A stretch of 64,000 nt of DNA from Desulforhabdus amnigena (GTDB lineage Bacteria > Desulfobacterota > Syntrophobacteria > Syntrophobacterales > Syntrophobacteraceae), in contig NZ_BSDR01000001.1 of the NCBI RefSeq assembly GCF_027925305.1, positions 833,001 through 897,000 of the forward strand. The letters are read 5' to 3'. Positions 27,142 to 36,263 of this stretch are shown piece after piece. The translations under genes and the position numbers were made by a program. The first letter of the stretch is position 1. The number at the start of each line of letters is the position of its first letter. The notes beneath the pieces are model-generated. The model was not told the DNA's origin. It saw only the letters and a list, made by a program, of their open reading frames with translations, and made no database searches.

Positions 27142-27978
27142 ATGCCCACCGACTCATCCAGGATCTTCAGTCATCCCGTTTTGAATATCGCTCACCGGGG
27201 AGCTCGATCGCTGGCGCCGGAGAATACCCTGGCTGCAGCTCGCAAAGCCCTGCAGGTAGGTGCTCATATGTGGGAACTGGATGTAGGAATGACCCTGGAT
27301 GGTGAGCTCATTGTAGTGCACGATCTTACCCTGGATCGTACATCCAACGTTAAGGCGATTTATCCTTCCCGCAGTCCCTGGCGAGTACATGACTTCACCC
27401 TGAAAGAGCTGCAGCACCTGGATTTCGGTTCCTGGTTCGTAGAGCAGGATCCGTTTGGAGAAATAGCTTCAGGGGCTTTATCCCTCCAGGAGGCGAAAAC
27501 CTATCAGGGGGAGCCGGTACTCACTCTTCAAGATGCCCTGACCTTCACCCTCGAACACGACTGGCTGGTGAACGTTGAAATCAAGGATTTGGGCAATTCC
27601 CATTCCGAGTCTGAAATAGTCTATAAAGTCGTCTCCCTTGTAAAAGATCTGAACATGGCGGACCGGGTCATCATTTCGTCATTCAATCACGGTTATCTCG
27701 AGTGTGCGAGGTCTCTGCACACCGAAGTTGCTTTGGGCGTACTGGTATCTTTTCCCCACCCCAACCCCGAGGCTCTGGTTCGAAAACTGGGGGCTCAAGC
27801 CTACCATCCCATGCTCCATACTGTTACCTTGCATGAAATATCTAAACTGAGGCAAGAGGGGTATCATGTACTCGTCTGGGTAGCCAATGATGAACAAACC
27901 ATGCGGGATCTCATGGATGCGGGTGTCAGCGGATTATTCACGGACTTTCCACAAAATTTGGCTCGTATTGTCTCTTGA
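27142..27978 (+). CDS. Glycerophosphodiester phosphodiesterase (GDPD)
   Basis: 278 residues. The catalytic pattern is complete: AHRGARSLAPENTLAA (H18, R19, E27, N28), WELDVGMT (E45, D47), VVHDLTLDRT (H60), then a middle KD pair (VEIKDL) and a C-terminal VWVANDEQTM. It cleaves glycerophosphodiesters to glycerol-3-phosphate and an alcohol. There is no signal peptide, so it acts in the cytoplasm. GGAG lies seven bases before the ATG. Confidence 0.93.
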   Translation: MPTDSSRIFSHPVLNIAHRGARSLAPENTLAAARKALQVGAHMWELDVGMTLDGELIVVHDLTLDRTSNVKAIYPSRSPWRVHDFTLKELQHLDFGSWFVEQDPFGEIASGALSLQEAKTYQGEPVLTLQDALTFTLEHDWLVNVEIKDLGNSHSESEIVYKVVSLVKDLNMADRVIISSFNHGYLECARSLHTEVALGVLVSFPHPNPEALVRKLGAQAYHPMLHTVTLHEISKLRQEGYHVLVWVANDEQTMRDLMDAGVSGLFTDFPQNLARIVS

Positions 27979-28409
27979 GACCGGTCCTGGACGAAAGTTA
28001 CTTGTAGCCCAAAGAAGTGTGTAGATATAAATGAAAGAGGATGGATGCCGGTAAATCCAACTGCATGTCGTTTTCTCAGAAGAACCGAGATCTCAGGGAA
28101 CATTTTGCATCTTTATTGCGTTTTATTGGGTTCGTTTTGCCTCGAAATCATAATGAGAATGTCGAATGATATTTGCCGTGGCTTGCAGTCTCAAACGAGG
28201 AGTTGCTTTGGGTTTTTGGCCGGCACTATCTTTGCTACAATAAATGTTAGATTTGGCAGCTGTTTTTACAAAGAGGGGTTATTATACTAAATGTGAGGTA
28301 AAGCGGCTTCTTGCAGCTTTTCGGATCGGTAATCGAGGGGAAATGGATGTCCGCTGAGTTGTGGCCGACGTCCAAGGGAGATTAAGAAACAAACAAGAAG
28401 GAGAGCGAA
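27979..28409. other. Long leader region of the zinc-ribbon gene
   Basis: No protein-like frame. It contains the sigma-54 promoter listed at 28221-28236. From there a leader of about 163 nt would precede the next gene. Confidence 0.4.
28221..28236 (+). promoter_or_regulatory. Sigma-54 (-24/-12) promoter
   Basis: CGGCAC, five bases, then TTGCT. The GG (28222-28223) and GC (28234-28235) are separated by exactly ten bases. It agrees with the TGGCAC-N5-TTGCW consensus in all but the first base. Start would be near 28247. It drives the zinc-ribbon gene at 28410 and the coupled metallo-beta-lactamase gene. Confidence 0.6.
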
Positions 28410-28655
28410 ATGAGCCAAGAAGAAAAAAAATATGTTTGTGCCCATTGTGGTTACAGCGCTTCAGGGCAATTTACTGGAGATATCTGTCCCAATTGCGGTT
28501 TGACCTATTGGAAATGTGGCGAATGCGGATACACCTTCACTGCACCGGCTTACCCAAAATCTTGCCCTAACTGCGGCAAGACGGCTAATTTTAAAAACGT
28601 TACCTGTTACACTCCGGAATGTGGTGGTCCTCAAAATATTGATCCACGCTTATGA
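28410..28655 (+). CDS. Cys-rich rubredoxin-like zinc-ribbon protein
   Basis: 81 residues with ten Cys. It starts with a rubredoxin-like knuckle (YVCAHCGYSASGQFTGDICPNCG), has a second pair of knuckles (WKCGECGYTFTAPAYPKSCPNCGK), and ends in CYTPECGG. The first half is like the ribbon that accompanies rubrerythrins, where it binds iron. It may bind iron or zinc. A GGAG ribosome site is upstream, and its stop overlaps the next start by ATGA, a sign of translational coupling. Confidence 0.85.
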   Translation: MSQEEKKYVCAHCGYSASGQFTGDICPNCGLTYWKCGECGYTFTAPAYPKSCPNCGKTANFKNVTCYTPECGGPQNIDPRL

Positions 28656-29467
28656 GGCCGGCCCGCTCGTGGGTGTGGTTTTTGCCTTGGAGCTTACTGC
28701 TCATGATGTTCAGCACCATCGCTCTCGCGAATACTGAAAAAGAAAACCCCACTGTTTGCCGTATCTCCGTCATCTTCAATAATATCCCGTTCTCTCCTCA
28801 ACTCCGGACGGGCTGGGGATTCGCCTGTGTAATAGAAGGGTTTGATCAGAATATTCTTTTTGATACCGGCAGTGACGGTGAGAAACTTCTTGCCAATATG
28901 CATCGAGTCGGTATCGATCCACGATCTATTGATGCCGTTGTCTTATCTCACATTCACATGGACCACACTGGCGGGCTGGAAGCTTTCCTGGCTGAGAATC
29001 CGAATGTCTCAGTCTTCATGCCGTATTCTTTTCCCGATTTTTTGAAAAAGAAGATCATGGACCTGGGCGCCAGGGTTATTGCAGTAAAGGAACCAAAGGA
29101 ATTGTTGAAAGGGGTTCATTCCACGGGCGAGATGGGAAATGGGATCAGGGAACAGGCCCTGATTCTCAACACCCCTAAAGGGCTTGTGGTCATTACGGGG
29201 TGTGCCCATCCCGGCGTGGTTCATATGGTCACACAGGCAAAAAATTACTTGAAAAAAGAAGTCTACCTGACGATGGGTGGATTCCATATGATGGGCATGA
29301 GTCCCTCTCAGATCACCAAGCACCTTCAAGCCCTCAGGGAACTTGGCGTCAAGAATGTGGCCCCGAGCCACTGCACAGGCGACGAGGCCATCGCCCGCTT
29401 TCGGGAGGTCTGGGGCCACAATTTTATAACGGGTGGCTGTGGTGCGGTGATAGAAGTGAGCCCATAG
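28652..29467 (+). CDS. Exported metallo-beta-lactamase-fold hydrolase
   Basis: 271 residues with an N-terminal signal (WFLPWSLLLMMFSTIALA). The metal ligands are complete: LSHIHMDHTGGLEAF (HxHxDH), TGCAHPGVVH and a late SHCTGD, GCGAVIEV. The fold is close to the MJ0301-like MBL group named after dihydropterin-type ligands; the true substrate is unknown. The pairing of a cytoplasmic Cys-rich ribbon with an exported hydrolase in one coupled transcript is unusual. Confidence 0.88.
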   Translation: MRPARSWVWFLPWSLLLMMFSTIALANTEKENPTVCRISVIFNNIPFSPQLRTGWGFACVIEGFDQNILFDTGSDGEKLLANMHRVGIDPRSIDAVVLSHIHMDHTGGLEAFLAENPNVSVFMPYSFPDFLKKKIMDLGARVIAVKEPKELLKGVHSTGEMGNGIREQALILNTPKGLVVITGCAHPGVVHMVTQAKNYLKKEVYLTMGGFHMMGMSPSQITKHLQALRELGVKNVAPSHCTGDEAIARFREVWGHNFITGGCGAVIEVSP

Positions 29468-29666
29468 TTCTGCTCGCAATGGTTGATCATTGCACGGTTG
29501 CAGGAGGGCGTTCCTGCATGATGATCAAAAGTCTCGATTTTTCCTTGCGGTCTAAGAATTTCTTCGCTTTTTGAACGTGAGAAAGCTGCAGAAGATTGCA
29601 TCTGCCGGTATCGTGCGAAAGGACGGTCTGTAGCTTTGGAGTGAAAATAAGGAAGAGAGGACCAAC

Positions 29667-30668
29667 GTGATATCTCTATCAGAAAAGGGCGGTAGCGGTT
29701 TCGAGGGGATCAAACTGCTGCTCTGCGAAAATCCCTTACCGCCCATTGAAGAAGCCATCGTAGCCGCACAGGCTGAAGTGCCTCACAGCAACTATTACAC
29801 AGAACCCTATTCGGAACCCTTACGAAGGCTTATCAGCGAGAAGATCGGCATACCCCAGCGATTGATCCATATCAACGCCGGTTCAGAATTGATCCTGCGA
29901 CAACTGTTCGACCGCTTCGGACGCCGAGTTCATTTGCTGACTCCCACCTATCCACTGTTCCCTGAAATCGCTGAGCGCTACACTGAAACGAGACTGGCAC
30001 CGGAAAATGGATTCAGCTTCGACCTAGCCACCCTTGAAGTACCGGACGGCACTACGATGATGGTGATCGTCAATCCCAACAACCCCAATGGAGGTACATT
30101 TGATCTGACACCGTTGCCGGATCTGCTCAAAAGATACCCCGCTACTCATTTCCTGGTGGATGAGGCGTTCATTGGCATGACCGGAAATTCTGTAGCGCAT
30201 ATGGTTCCTCGCTATTCCAATCTGCTGGTGACTCGAACGTTTTCCAAAGCTCATAGTTTGGCTGGCTTCCGGGTGGGGTATGCTATTCTGCCTGAACCAC
30301 TGGCTGACGATCTGAACATCCACAACGATGCTTACCCTCTGGCTCGCCCCAGCCAGGCTGCAGCTTTGGCCACTCTCCAATACGAAGATAAAATCCAGAA
30401 GCGGGTGATCGATCTTCGCGACTGGACGAGACGCCTTGCCGGTGATCTGGAGGCGCTGGGCGTGCAGACTTATCCCACTGAAACCTATTTTTTCCTCGCA
30501 GACTTCGCCCCCTACAACGCTGCTGATCTGGCCAGGCAAATGCGGGAACGAAACATTTTTATCAAGCCCTTGAACGACCCTGTACTCGGTTCTGGCTTCA
30601 TGCGCGTGACCACTGCACTGCCCGAGGACAACGCACGTTTTCTTCAGGTTCTGAGGGAGCTTCTATAG
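29667..30668 (+). CDS. PLP-dependent aminotransferase, HisC-like
   Basis: 333 residues from a GTG with AGAGAGGA six bases upstream. Class I/II aminotransferase fold: NAGSELILRQLFDRF, NPNNPNGGTFDL, FLVDEAFIGM and the PLP Lys in TRTFSKAHSLAGFRVGY; the Arg for the substrate carboxylate lies near the C-terminus (GSGFMRVTTA). It resembles histidinol-phosphate aminotransferase, but it stands apart from other his genes, so it may act on another amino acid such as an aromatic one. Confidence 0.85.
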   Translation: MISLSEKGGSGFEGIKLLLCENPLPPIEEAIVAAQAEVPHSNYYTEPYSEPLRRLISEKIGIPQRLIHINAGSELILRQLFDRFGRRVHLLTPTYPLFPEIAERYTETRLAPENGFSFDLATLEVPDGTTMMVIVNPNNPNGGTFDLTPLPDLLKRYPATHFLVDEAFIGMTGNSVAHMVPRYSNLLVTRTFSKAHSLAGFRVGYAILPEPLADDLNIHNDAYPLARPSQAAALATLQYEDKIQKRVIDLRDWTRRLAGDLEALGVQTYPTETYFFLADFAPYNAADLARQMRERNIFIKPLNDPVLGSGFMRVTTALPEDNARFLQVLRELL

Positions 30669-30743
30669 AGCATCTCGATAAAACGGCAATGAACCGATTA
30701 TAAACCGTGTTGAATCCTCTTTCCGAGGAAAATGGAGGAGCAG

Positions 30744-31829
30744 ATGGTTACAGAAAACCAGGTCAGAGAGGCCCTCGATAGCGTATTGGATCCAGAGCTG
30801 AAAAAGAGCATCACAGAGCTTGAAATGGTTAGAAATATACTGATCAGCGATGGCGAAGTAAAATTCACCCTTGCTCTCACGACTCTGCGCTGTCCCATGA
30901 AGGAAAAAATCGTGAAAAAAGCTCAAGAAGCGATCGAAAAGATCCCCGGCGTTTCTCGAGTAGAGGTGGCGCTGACCGCGATGAGCGAAGAGGAATTGCA
31001 TCGTCTTTTTCCGAAGCATCCATTGAAGGGAATCGAGAAAACGGCACACTTCATTGCAGTAGCCAGCGGCAAAGGTGGAGTCGGAAAAACTACTGTTGCA
31101 CTCAACCTTGCGCTGGCTTTGAAAAACGAGGGCTTTAAAGTAGGGTTGTTGGATGCGGATGTCTATGGACCCAGCATTCCCGTCATGATGGGTCTTTCTG
31201 AAAAGCCTCAATCGGAAGCCGGAATGATTGTGCCGCTTGAAAAGTTCGGATTGAAGGTCATGTCTTTCGGATTTCTGCTGGAAGAAAGTCATCCTCTGAT
31301 CTGGCGCGGGCCCTTGGTGGGGAAAGCTGTCAAACAGTTGCTCAACGACGTGATGTGGGGCGAACTGGATTACCTCGTGGTCGACCTGCCTCCCGGCACC
31401 GGTGACCCATCCATTACCGTCGCTCAATCCATTCCCACCGTTTCATTGGTAGTGGTGACCACGCCCCAAGAAGTGGCCTTGGCGGACGTAAAGAAAGCAA
31501 TCAACATGTTTAAAAAGATGGATATCAGCATCCTCGGTATCGTAGAAAACATGTCTTATTTCAAGTGTGCTCATTCGGATGAAAAGATAGAAATATTTGG
31601 CGCAGGAGGGGGAGAAAGACTGTCACAACAGATGGACATCCCCCTTCTGGGAAAGATTCCCATTGACCTGGACCTTCGAAGAGGGGAGGATGAGGGACGA
31701 CCAGGCATAATCGATTCGCCTGATTCTGAAACGAGCATTGTATTTAAAGAGATTGCCAGACAATTGGCAGCTTCTTTCAGTAAACCCGCCGACGCTGCCG
31801 GGCAAAGTCTTCGTTCCGATCCAAAATGA
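30744..31829 (+). CDS. mrp: Mrp/NBP35 family iron-sulfur carrier ATPase
   Basis: 361 residues from the ATG at 30744, with GGAGG five bases upstream; an ATG at 30732 adds four residues. An N-terminal MIP18/DUF59 domain (EALDSVLDPELKKSITELEMV) is followed by the P-loop domain with the deviant Walker A SGKGGVGKTT, DADVYGPSIP, and LVVDLPPGTGDPSITVAQ. It carries Fe-S clusters to apoproteins. The usual CPxC pair that binds the shared cluster is here CAHS (SYFKCAHSDEKIEIFG): the second Cys is replaced by Ser. Confidence 0.93.
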   Translation: MVTENQVREALDSVLDPELKKSITELEMVRNILISDGEVKFTLALTTLRCPMKEKIVKKAQEAIEKIPGVSRVEVALTAMSEEELHRLFPKHPLKGIEKTAHFIAVASGKGGVGKTTVALNLALALKNEGFKVGLLDADVYGPSIPVMMGLSEKPQSEAGMIVPLEKFGLKVMSFGFLLEESHPLIWRGPLVGKAVKQLLNDVMWGELDYLVVDLPPGTGDPSITVAQSIPTVSLVVVTTPQEVALADVKKAINMFKKMDISILGIVENMSYFKCAHSDEKIEIFGAGGGERLSQQMDIPLLGKIPIDLDLRRGEDEGRPGIIDSPDSETSIVFKEIARQLAASFSKPADAAGQSLRSDPK

Positions 31830-31919
31830 TTCATGTTATGTTAGTAATACAAGGGATAGGCCGATGGGAATATTAAACTCTGCTGCATTTAGATGAAAAA
31901 GGCTCACGGTTTATAGACG

Positions 31920-32744
31920 ATGAGCAGTATTCAAGACGGGAAACGCTACGCACATATCGCTCTGCTTGCAGCCCTGCCTCAAGAGTATCGTCCTTTCCAG
32001 AAATTGAGCGGTCCCTGGCGCTCTGTTTCGGCACGCCCTTTCAGACATTTCATTCGGGTTCATTCCGACAGAGACTTCATGCTGGTGGAAACCGGTATGG
32101 GGAAGAGCAGAATTTTAGACGCATTGAAGTGGGTCCAAGAAAGGTACACACCGGATCTCATTGTATCTTTTGGCTTTGCGGGCAGTCTGCATAAAAAATT
32201 GAAAGTCGGACAAACATTTCTCGCAAATCGATTCAATCTTCTGCATGACTCGTTGCATTCCGATAGGAGCGGTTCTCAACTCATTCTCGAGGTACCCTCT
32301 ACTTTGCAGCATTTCATTCATGAAAACCATTTTGCCCTGGTCCGGATTCTTACGGCACAAAGGCCGGAACCCAAAGCTCCTCTTCTCGAATTGCTTCGAG
32401 AAGTTCCCTCTCTCATGGATATGGAAAGCTATTTTGCCGCTGAATTCACTCTCAAGAACAGTATTCCTTTTTTGTGCTTTCGGACAGTGAGCGACGGAGA
32501 TGAAGATGAAATCGATTTCGATTTGGGGTCCATTACGAACGGCGACGGTCAAGTCCAAACGCTGAAGGTGTTGAGAACCGTGGCGGCAAAGCCTGGTCTC
32601 ATGAAATCCTTCTGGTTTTCGTGGCGGCGATCGCGTCTCGCTGCGATGCGAATTGCCGGTCTTTTGAGTTCTTTTCTAAGTCTTCCCCTATACGAACTGA
32701 CTGAAATCCTATCTTCGATCCAGCTGAAAGAGGAATCAAGGTAA
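31920..32744 (+). CDS. hpnG: Nucleoside phosphorylase-like, probable HpnG
   Basis: 274 residues of the PNP/MTAN fold: LLAALPQEYRPFQKL, the phosphate/ribose part VETGMGKSRILDAL, VSFGFAGSLHKKLKVGQ, the ribose Glu in LMDMESYFAAEF, and the base-side Asp in FRTVSDGDEDE. Hopanoid-type HpnG turns adenosylhopane into ribosylhopane. That assignment rests on the context: hpnH and hpnA lie just beyond, on the other strand. It could also be a general MTA/SAH nucleosidase. Its 3' end overlaps the convergent CruF-like gene by nine bases. Confidence 0.75.
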   Translation: MSSIQDGKRYAHIALLAALPQEYRPFQKLSGPWRSVSARPFRHFIRVHSDRDFMLVETGMGKSRILDALKWVQERYTPDLIVSFGFAGSLHKKLKVGQTFLANRFNLLHDSLHSDRSGSQLILEVPSTLQHFIHENHFALVRILTAQRPEPKAPLLELLREVPSLMDMESYFAAEFTLKNSIPFLCFRTVSDGDEDEIDFDLGSITNGDGQVQTLKVLRTVAAKPGLMKSFWFSWRRSRLAAMRIAGLLSSFLSLPLYELTEILSSIQLKEESR

Positions 32745-33602
32745 TGGCGCCTTCACACGGGAATGCGGAAATTCGGTCGAGTGGCGTTCAATATCTCCCG
32801 CAGTGATGTGCTCTTGTTTGTAAAGGGTAAAAAAGAAGACGAGAAGGGCGGGAAAAAACAGCAGGAGGGATCCCACAGTCCCCAGGAGTCGTTCGCCGAT
32901 CCAGAAGGTTACTAAAAGATTAAAGATCAGGACGGAAACGTAAAGGATCGGACCCAGAAGGCTGATACCGGGAATGTTCTGAAAACGGGAAGGATTTTGA
33001 GGAGCCAAAATTTCGTAGCGATCCAGCCTTTGGAGCGCTGCAACCATGGCAAATCCCACGACCAGCCAGCCGGCGAAATTGCTCATGGGGATTCCGAAGT
33101 AGAGTCCTTGGTGTCGGTACCCGTAAATTTGCCCCAGGAACCAGCGGTATCCTTGGAGCGCAACGGGATCGATAATGATGTCCAGAAATACGAAAAGAAA
33201 TGACGCCAATACTAGGGTTTGCCAGGAACGCCTCAGGCGATGCGTTTCCAAAATGAAAACATTCTTTCTTGCAAAAAGAACGGGGCTGAGCAGGAAGAGA
33301 GCCATGGAATAACTGCAATAAGAGAGGAACACATAAGAGAGGGAATCCATGAAAGGGACTCCCAACACCCATAGCTCCCTGTGGATGGTATCTGTAATGT
33401 AATAGTAGTCACCATAGGGAAAACCCCAGTGGATCGAAGAAAATTCCGAGATCCATGCAATGGAGTATCCGATCGGTATGAAAAGGAGCGCCCGCCGCCA
33501 CCCTAAATGAGCGGCGGCAGCGATAATATAGACCGTCAGGAATGCAAAAACGTAGGGGCGCAGGGCGATTGTCCCCATGAGCAGATAAAAAAAATCAGAC
33601 AT
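32736..33602 (-). CDS. Carotenoid biosynthesis (CruF/DUF422) family membrane protein
   Basis: 288 residues and about eight helices. Family signature parts: FSSIHWGFPYGDYYYITDT, IGVPFMDSLSYVFLSYCS in this form as LGVPFMDSLSYVFLSYCS, DIIIDPVALQGYRWF and FGIPMSNFAGWLVVG. The first known members hydrate the psi end of carotenoids; other members have lipid-linked roles. Its start overlaps the end of hpnH by eight bases, so it is in one operon with a hopanoid gene, which suggests a polyterpenoid or lipid role. Confidence 0.85.
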   Translation of the reverse strand: MSDFFYLLMGTIALRPYVFAFLTVYIIAAAAHLGWRRALLFIPIGYSIAWISEFSSIHWGFPYGDYYYITDTIHRELWVLGVPFMDSLSYVFLSYCSYSMALFLLSPVLFARKNVFILETHRLRRSWQTLVLASFLFVFLDIIIDPVALQGYRWFLGQIYGYRHQGLYFGIPMSNFAGWLVVGFAMVAALQRLDRYEILAPQNPSRFQNIPGISLLGPILYVSVLIFNLLVTFWIGERLLGTVGSLLLFFPALLVFFFTLYKQEHITAGDIERHSTEFPHSRVKAPLP

Positions 33603-34590
33603 TGATGTTCCACTTGATCATGCGAAGCAAATCCTTTCCGGTCATTTGGCGAACGACGGTGGGTTCATAACCGCAGTGAACCATGCATTGCGAGCACCGG
33701 GGATCTTTTCCAGAAACATAGTAATTCCAGTCTGTCTTTTCCATGAGTTCGGAAAATGTGGGATAATGCGTGTCTGTAATGAGATAGCAGGGGGACTTCC
33801 AACCCTGGGGATTCCGCGTAGGATTGCCCCATGGTGTGCAGTGCAGGCTGCGAATACCTACCAGGAAATCCAGGTAGATGGGATTGCTGATGATGGGGAA
33901 GCGATCTGTCCATGTGCGGATCGTTCGAAATTTGTCCATGATCTCCTGCCGTGTCAGGAAGACTTCCCCATTGACATCTTCATAGCTGAATCCGGGTGCT
34001 ACCAGAATTCCGTCCACTCCGGCCGCAGTCAATTGCACAAAGAGCTTCTCGATATCCTGAACATCCGATTCGCGGTATACGGTAGTGTTGGTACTGACGC
34101 GGAACCCCTTCGCCTTGGCGGCCCGGACCCCTGCCAGGGCTTTCTGAAATCCCCCTTTCCTGCAGATGATGTGGTCATGGATGGGTTCGGTTCCATCGAA
34201 ATGGACATTCCATGTAAAATGGGAATGAGGCCGGAAAAGGTGAAGGGATTCTTCGAGAAGAATCCCGTTTGTACAGAAGTAGATGTGCTTGCCTTGGACG
34301 AGCAGTTCCTTGATGAGTTCCTGAATATGGGAATAGAGCAGAGGTTCACCACCCGTGACGGTGACGACCGGCGTTCCCGCTTCATCTACGGATTGCAGAC
34401 ACTCTTCCAGGGTCATTTCTTTATGAAGCGTGTCATGATACTCGCGAATGCGCCCGCATCCCGAACAGGTAAGGTTGCAGCGGTGAGTGGGTTCAAGCAT
34501 CAATACCAGAGGGTAGTGGTCGTCTCCCTGAAATTTTTTCTTCATGAGATAACCGGTCATGGAAGCATAAAGACTTATGGGAAAACGCAT
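33595..34590 (-). CDS. hpnH: Adenosyl-hopene transferase, radical SAM (HpnH)
   Basis: 331 residues from the ATG at 34590, which gives the family start (then YPLVLMLEPTHRCNLTCSGCGRI). It is a radical SAM enzyme that joins adenosine to diploptene, the first step of making extended (C35) hopanoids. The cluster motif is C38-x3-C42-x2-C45; SAM-binding GGEP follows (VTVTGGEPLLY). C-terminal Cys (RCSQCMVHCGYEPT) is typical of HpnH. The upstream frame extension to 34665 is not conserved-looking. Confidence 0.92.
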   Translation of the reverse strand: MRFPISLYASMTGYLMKKKFQGDDHYPLVLMLEPTHRCNLTCSGCGRIREYHDTLHKEMTLEECLQSVDEAGTPVVTVTGGEPLLYSHIQELIKELLVQGKHIYFCTNGILLEESLHLFRPHSHFTWNVHFDGTEPIHDHIICRKGGFQKALAGVRAAKAKGFRVSTNTTVYRESDVQDIEKLFVQLTAAGVDGILVAPGFSYEDVNGEVFLTRQEIMDKFRTIRTWTDRFPIISNPIYLDFLVGIRSLHCTPWGNPTRNPQGWKSPCYLITDTHYPTFSELMEKTDWNYYVSGKDPRCSQCMVHCGYEPTVVRQMTGKDLLRMIKWNINV

Positions 34591-34733
34591 GGTGAACTCA
34601 ACTTTCTTGGACTCTTTGCTGTAAGTGATCTGATAAGGGAGAGAAGGGCAAAAAATAGGGGGCAAGGAATAAAGTCAAACGGAGTCCTGTTGTTCTTGTT
34701 CTCTTAACCCCTGATTTGTATGCTCATCAGTTG

Positions 34734-35723
34734 TTAGCATACATACCCGTTCTCCCGAAACCAGTCGACGGCCTCAGTGAGAGCTTCCTTCACAGGAGTT
34801 TGGGGAAGGCCCAATTCCCTGACCGCCTTGCTGGGATCGAAAAACATATACTTCCGCGCCATTTTGACCCCTTCGAAAGGGATCACCGGTTCCTTCCTTG
34901 TGACAACCGAAAGCGCTTTGGAAACGTAGGCCAGGATCAATATGGGAACATAGGGCAAACGTATTCGTGGGGCTGGAATTCCAGAAATCTTTTCCAAAAG
35001 TTTGAAAATTTCCTCCAGAGTAAGATTCTGATTGCCCAGGATATATTTTTCACCGACATGCCCCTTTTCCATGGCCAGCAGGTGCCCTTGGGCCACATCC
35101 TTTACGTGAACCAGGTTGAGGCCGGTATTCAAATAAGCAGGCATCTTGCCATTCAGATAATCCAGGATGATTTTACCCGTAGGGGTCGGCTTGTGATCTC
35201 CGGGACCCACGGGAGTGCTCGGATGAACCATGACGAGGGGCAGTCCACGTGGAAGAAACTTTTCAGCTTCGCGTTCGGCAAGGAATTTGGATCTCTTGTA
35301 ATGGCCCACCATATCTTCAAGCCGGACGGGGGTTTCTTCATTGGCCGGCGCACCGTTGGGATTCAGTCCGAGAGCGCCCACACTGCTTGTGTAAACCACC
35401 CGGTCCACTCCGGCGGCCAGTGCGGCTTCCATAACATTGACCGTTCCACGCACATTGCTTTCATATATTTCTTTGGGATTTCTGGCCCAGAGGCGATAAT
35501 CTGCAGCCACATGGAAAACTGCATCGCATCCGGCGAGAGCCCTGAACACCTCAGCAGGGTTTCTCAGGTCGCCCACGCGCCAGTCTATATCCACATGGGA
35601 AGAAAACGCGGGGCGTGAATTCTCACGTTTGAGGGCACGGACCTGCCAGCCTTTTTCAACCAGCAAAAGGGCAATATGCCCCCCGATGAATCCGGTTGCT
35701 CCTGTCACAAGCGCTGTTGCCAT
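34734..35723 (-). CDS. hpnA: Hopanoid-associated sugar epimerase (HpnA)
   Basis: 329 residues, an extended short-chain dehydrogenase/epimerase. NAD(P) motif ATGATGFIGGH appears as TGATGFIGGH at the start; FHVAADYRLWARNP and the catalytic YKRSK (GHYKRSKFLAE) are those of HpnA. Members act in hopanoid side-chain or sugar modification and are a marker of hopanoid gene clusters. It lies upstream of hpnH on the same strand, 143 bases away. No squalene-hopene cyclase is in the window. Confidence 0.9.
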   Translation of the reverse strand: MATALVTGATGFIGGHIALLLVEKGWQVRALKRENSRPAFSSHVDIDWRVGDLRNPAEVFRALAGCDAVFHVAADYRLWARNPKEIYESNVRGTVNVMEAALAAGVDRVVYTSSVGALGLNPNGAPANEETPVRLEDMVGHYKRSKFLAEREAEKFLPRGLPLVMVHPSTPVGPGDHKPTPTGKIILDYLNGKMPAYLNTGLNLVHVKDVAQGHLLAMEKGHVGEKYILGNQNLTLEEIFKLLEKISGIPAPRIRLPYVPILILAYVSKALSVVTRKEPVIPFEGVKMARKYMFFDPSKAVRELGLPQTPVKEALTEAVDWFRENGYVC

Positions 35724-36263
35724 AAGTCAATCTTCCTCTTCCATTTCACCTGTCATGGAAAATGCCATCACCCATATAGCAAAATCAAAGGTTCTCTGCA
35801 ATGTGAGTTCCGATGAATTTGTGTATCCATGTGCCGATAGAACAAAGATCTTATCGATTTGAGTCCAAAGGTGGAACCGATATTTTCCTGTTCAGAAACA
35901 TATCCTTTTTCGTCTCTCTTGTGACCACCAGTCAAGGAAGGATGAGGGATGAAGCATCCGCCTGAAGATGATTTTCTCCGGTGCAAAGCTATGTTCATAT
36001 CCAAATCCCGCATCTTATTCCAGTCATTTTATGTTGATGAACTTTCTGCATCCATGGACCATCGAAGCCTTTTCTAGGCAGCATCCGGATGGAGTCGTGC
36101 GACTTCGGCTAAAATCCAGCCGGTCCTTTTTCGTTGACAGAAAAAAAAGCCTAGAGTAGACAATAGCATGCAATTAAAGTGCAAGGTGTCCATATAGTAC
36201 GTTTTTTAGAAGCTGAACGGTTTCGGCAGGGACAAAATTGGAACTTCACTTAGGAGGGCAGTG
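35724..36263. other. Divergent intergenic region before hpnA and the liv operon
   Basis: No protein-like frame. It holds a weak sigma-54-like site for hpnA (35797-35812) and a weak sigma-70 site for the liv operon: TTGACA (36134-36139), 17 bases, then TAGACA (36157-36162). Confidence 0.35.
35797..35812 (-). promoter_or_regulatory. Weak sigma-54-like site upstream of hpnA
   Basis: On the - strand CGGAAC, five bases, then TTGCA; the GG and GC are ten bases apart. The -12 part is perfect, the -24 part has GGA in place of GGC. The start would lie about 63 bases before hpnA. Confidence 0.3.

Noticed and set aside
29499-29518. Hairpin TGCAGGA/TCCTGCA after the MBL gene as a terminator
   Set aside because: No T-run follows; kept only as a note.
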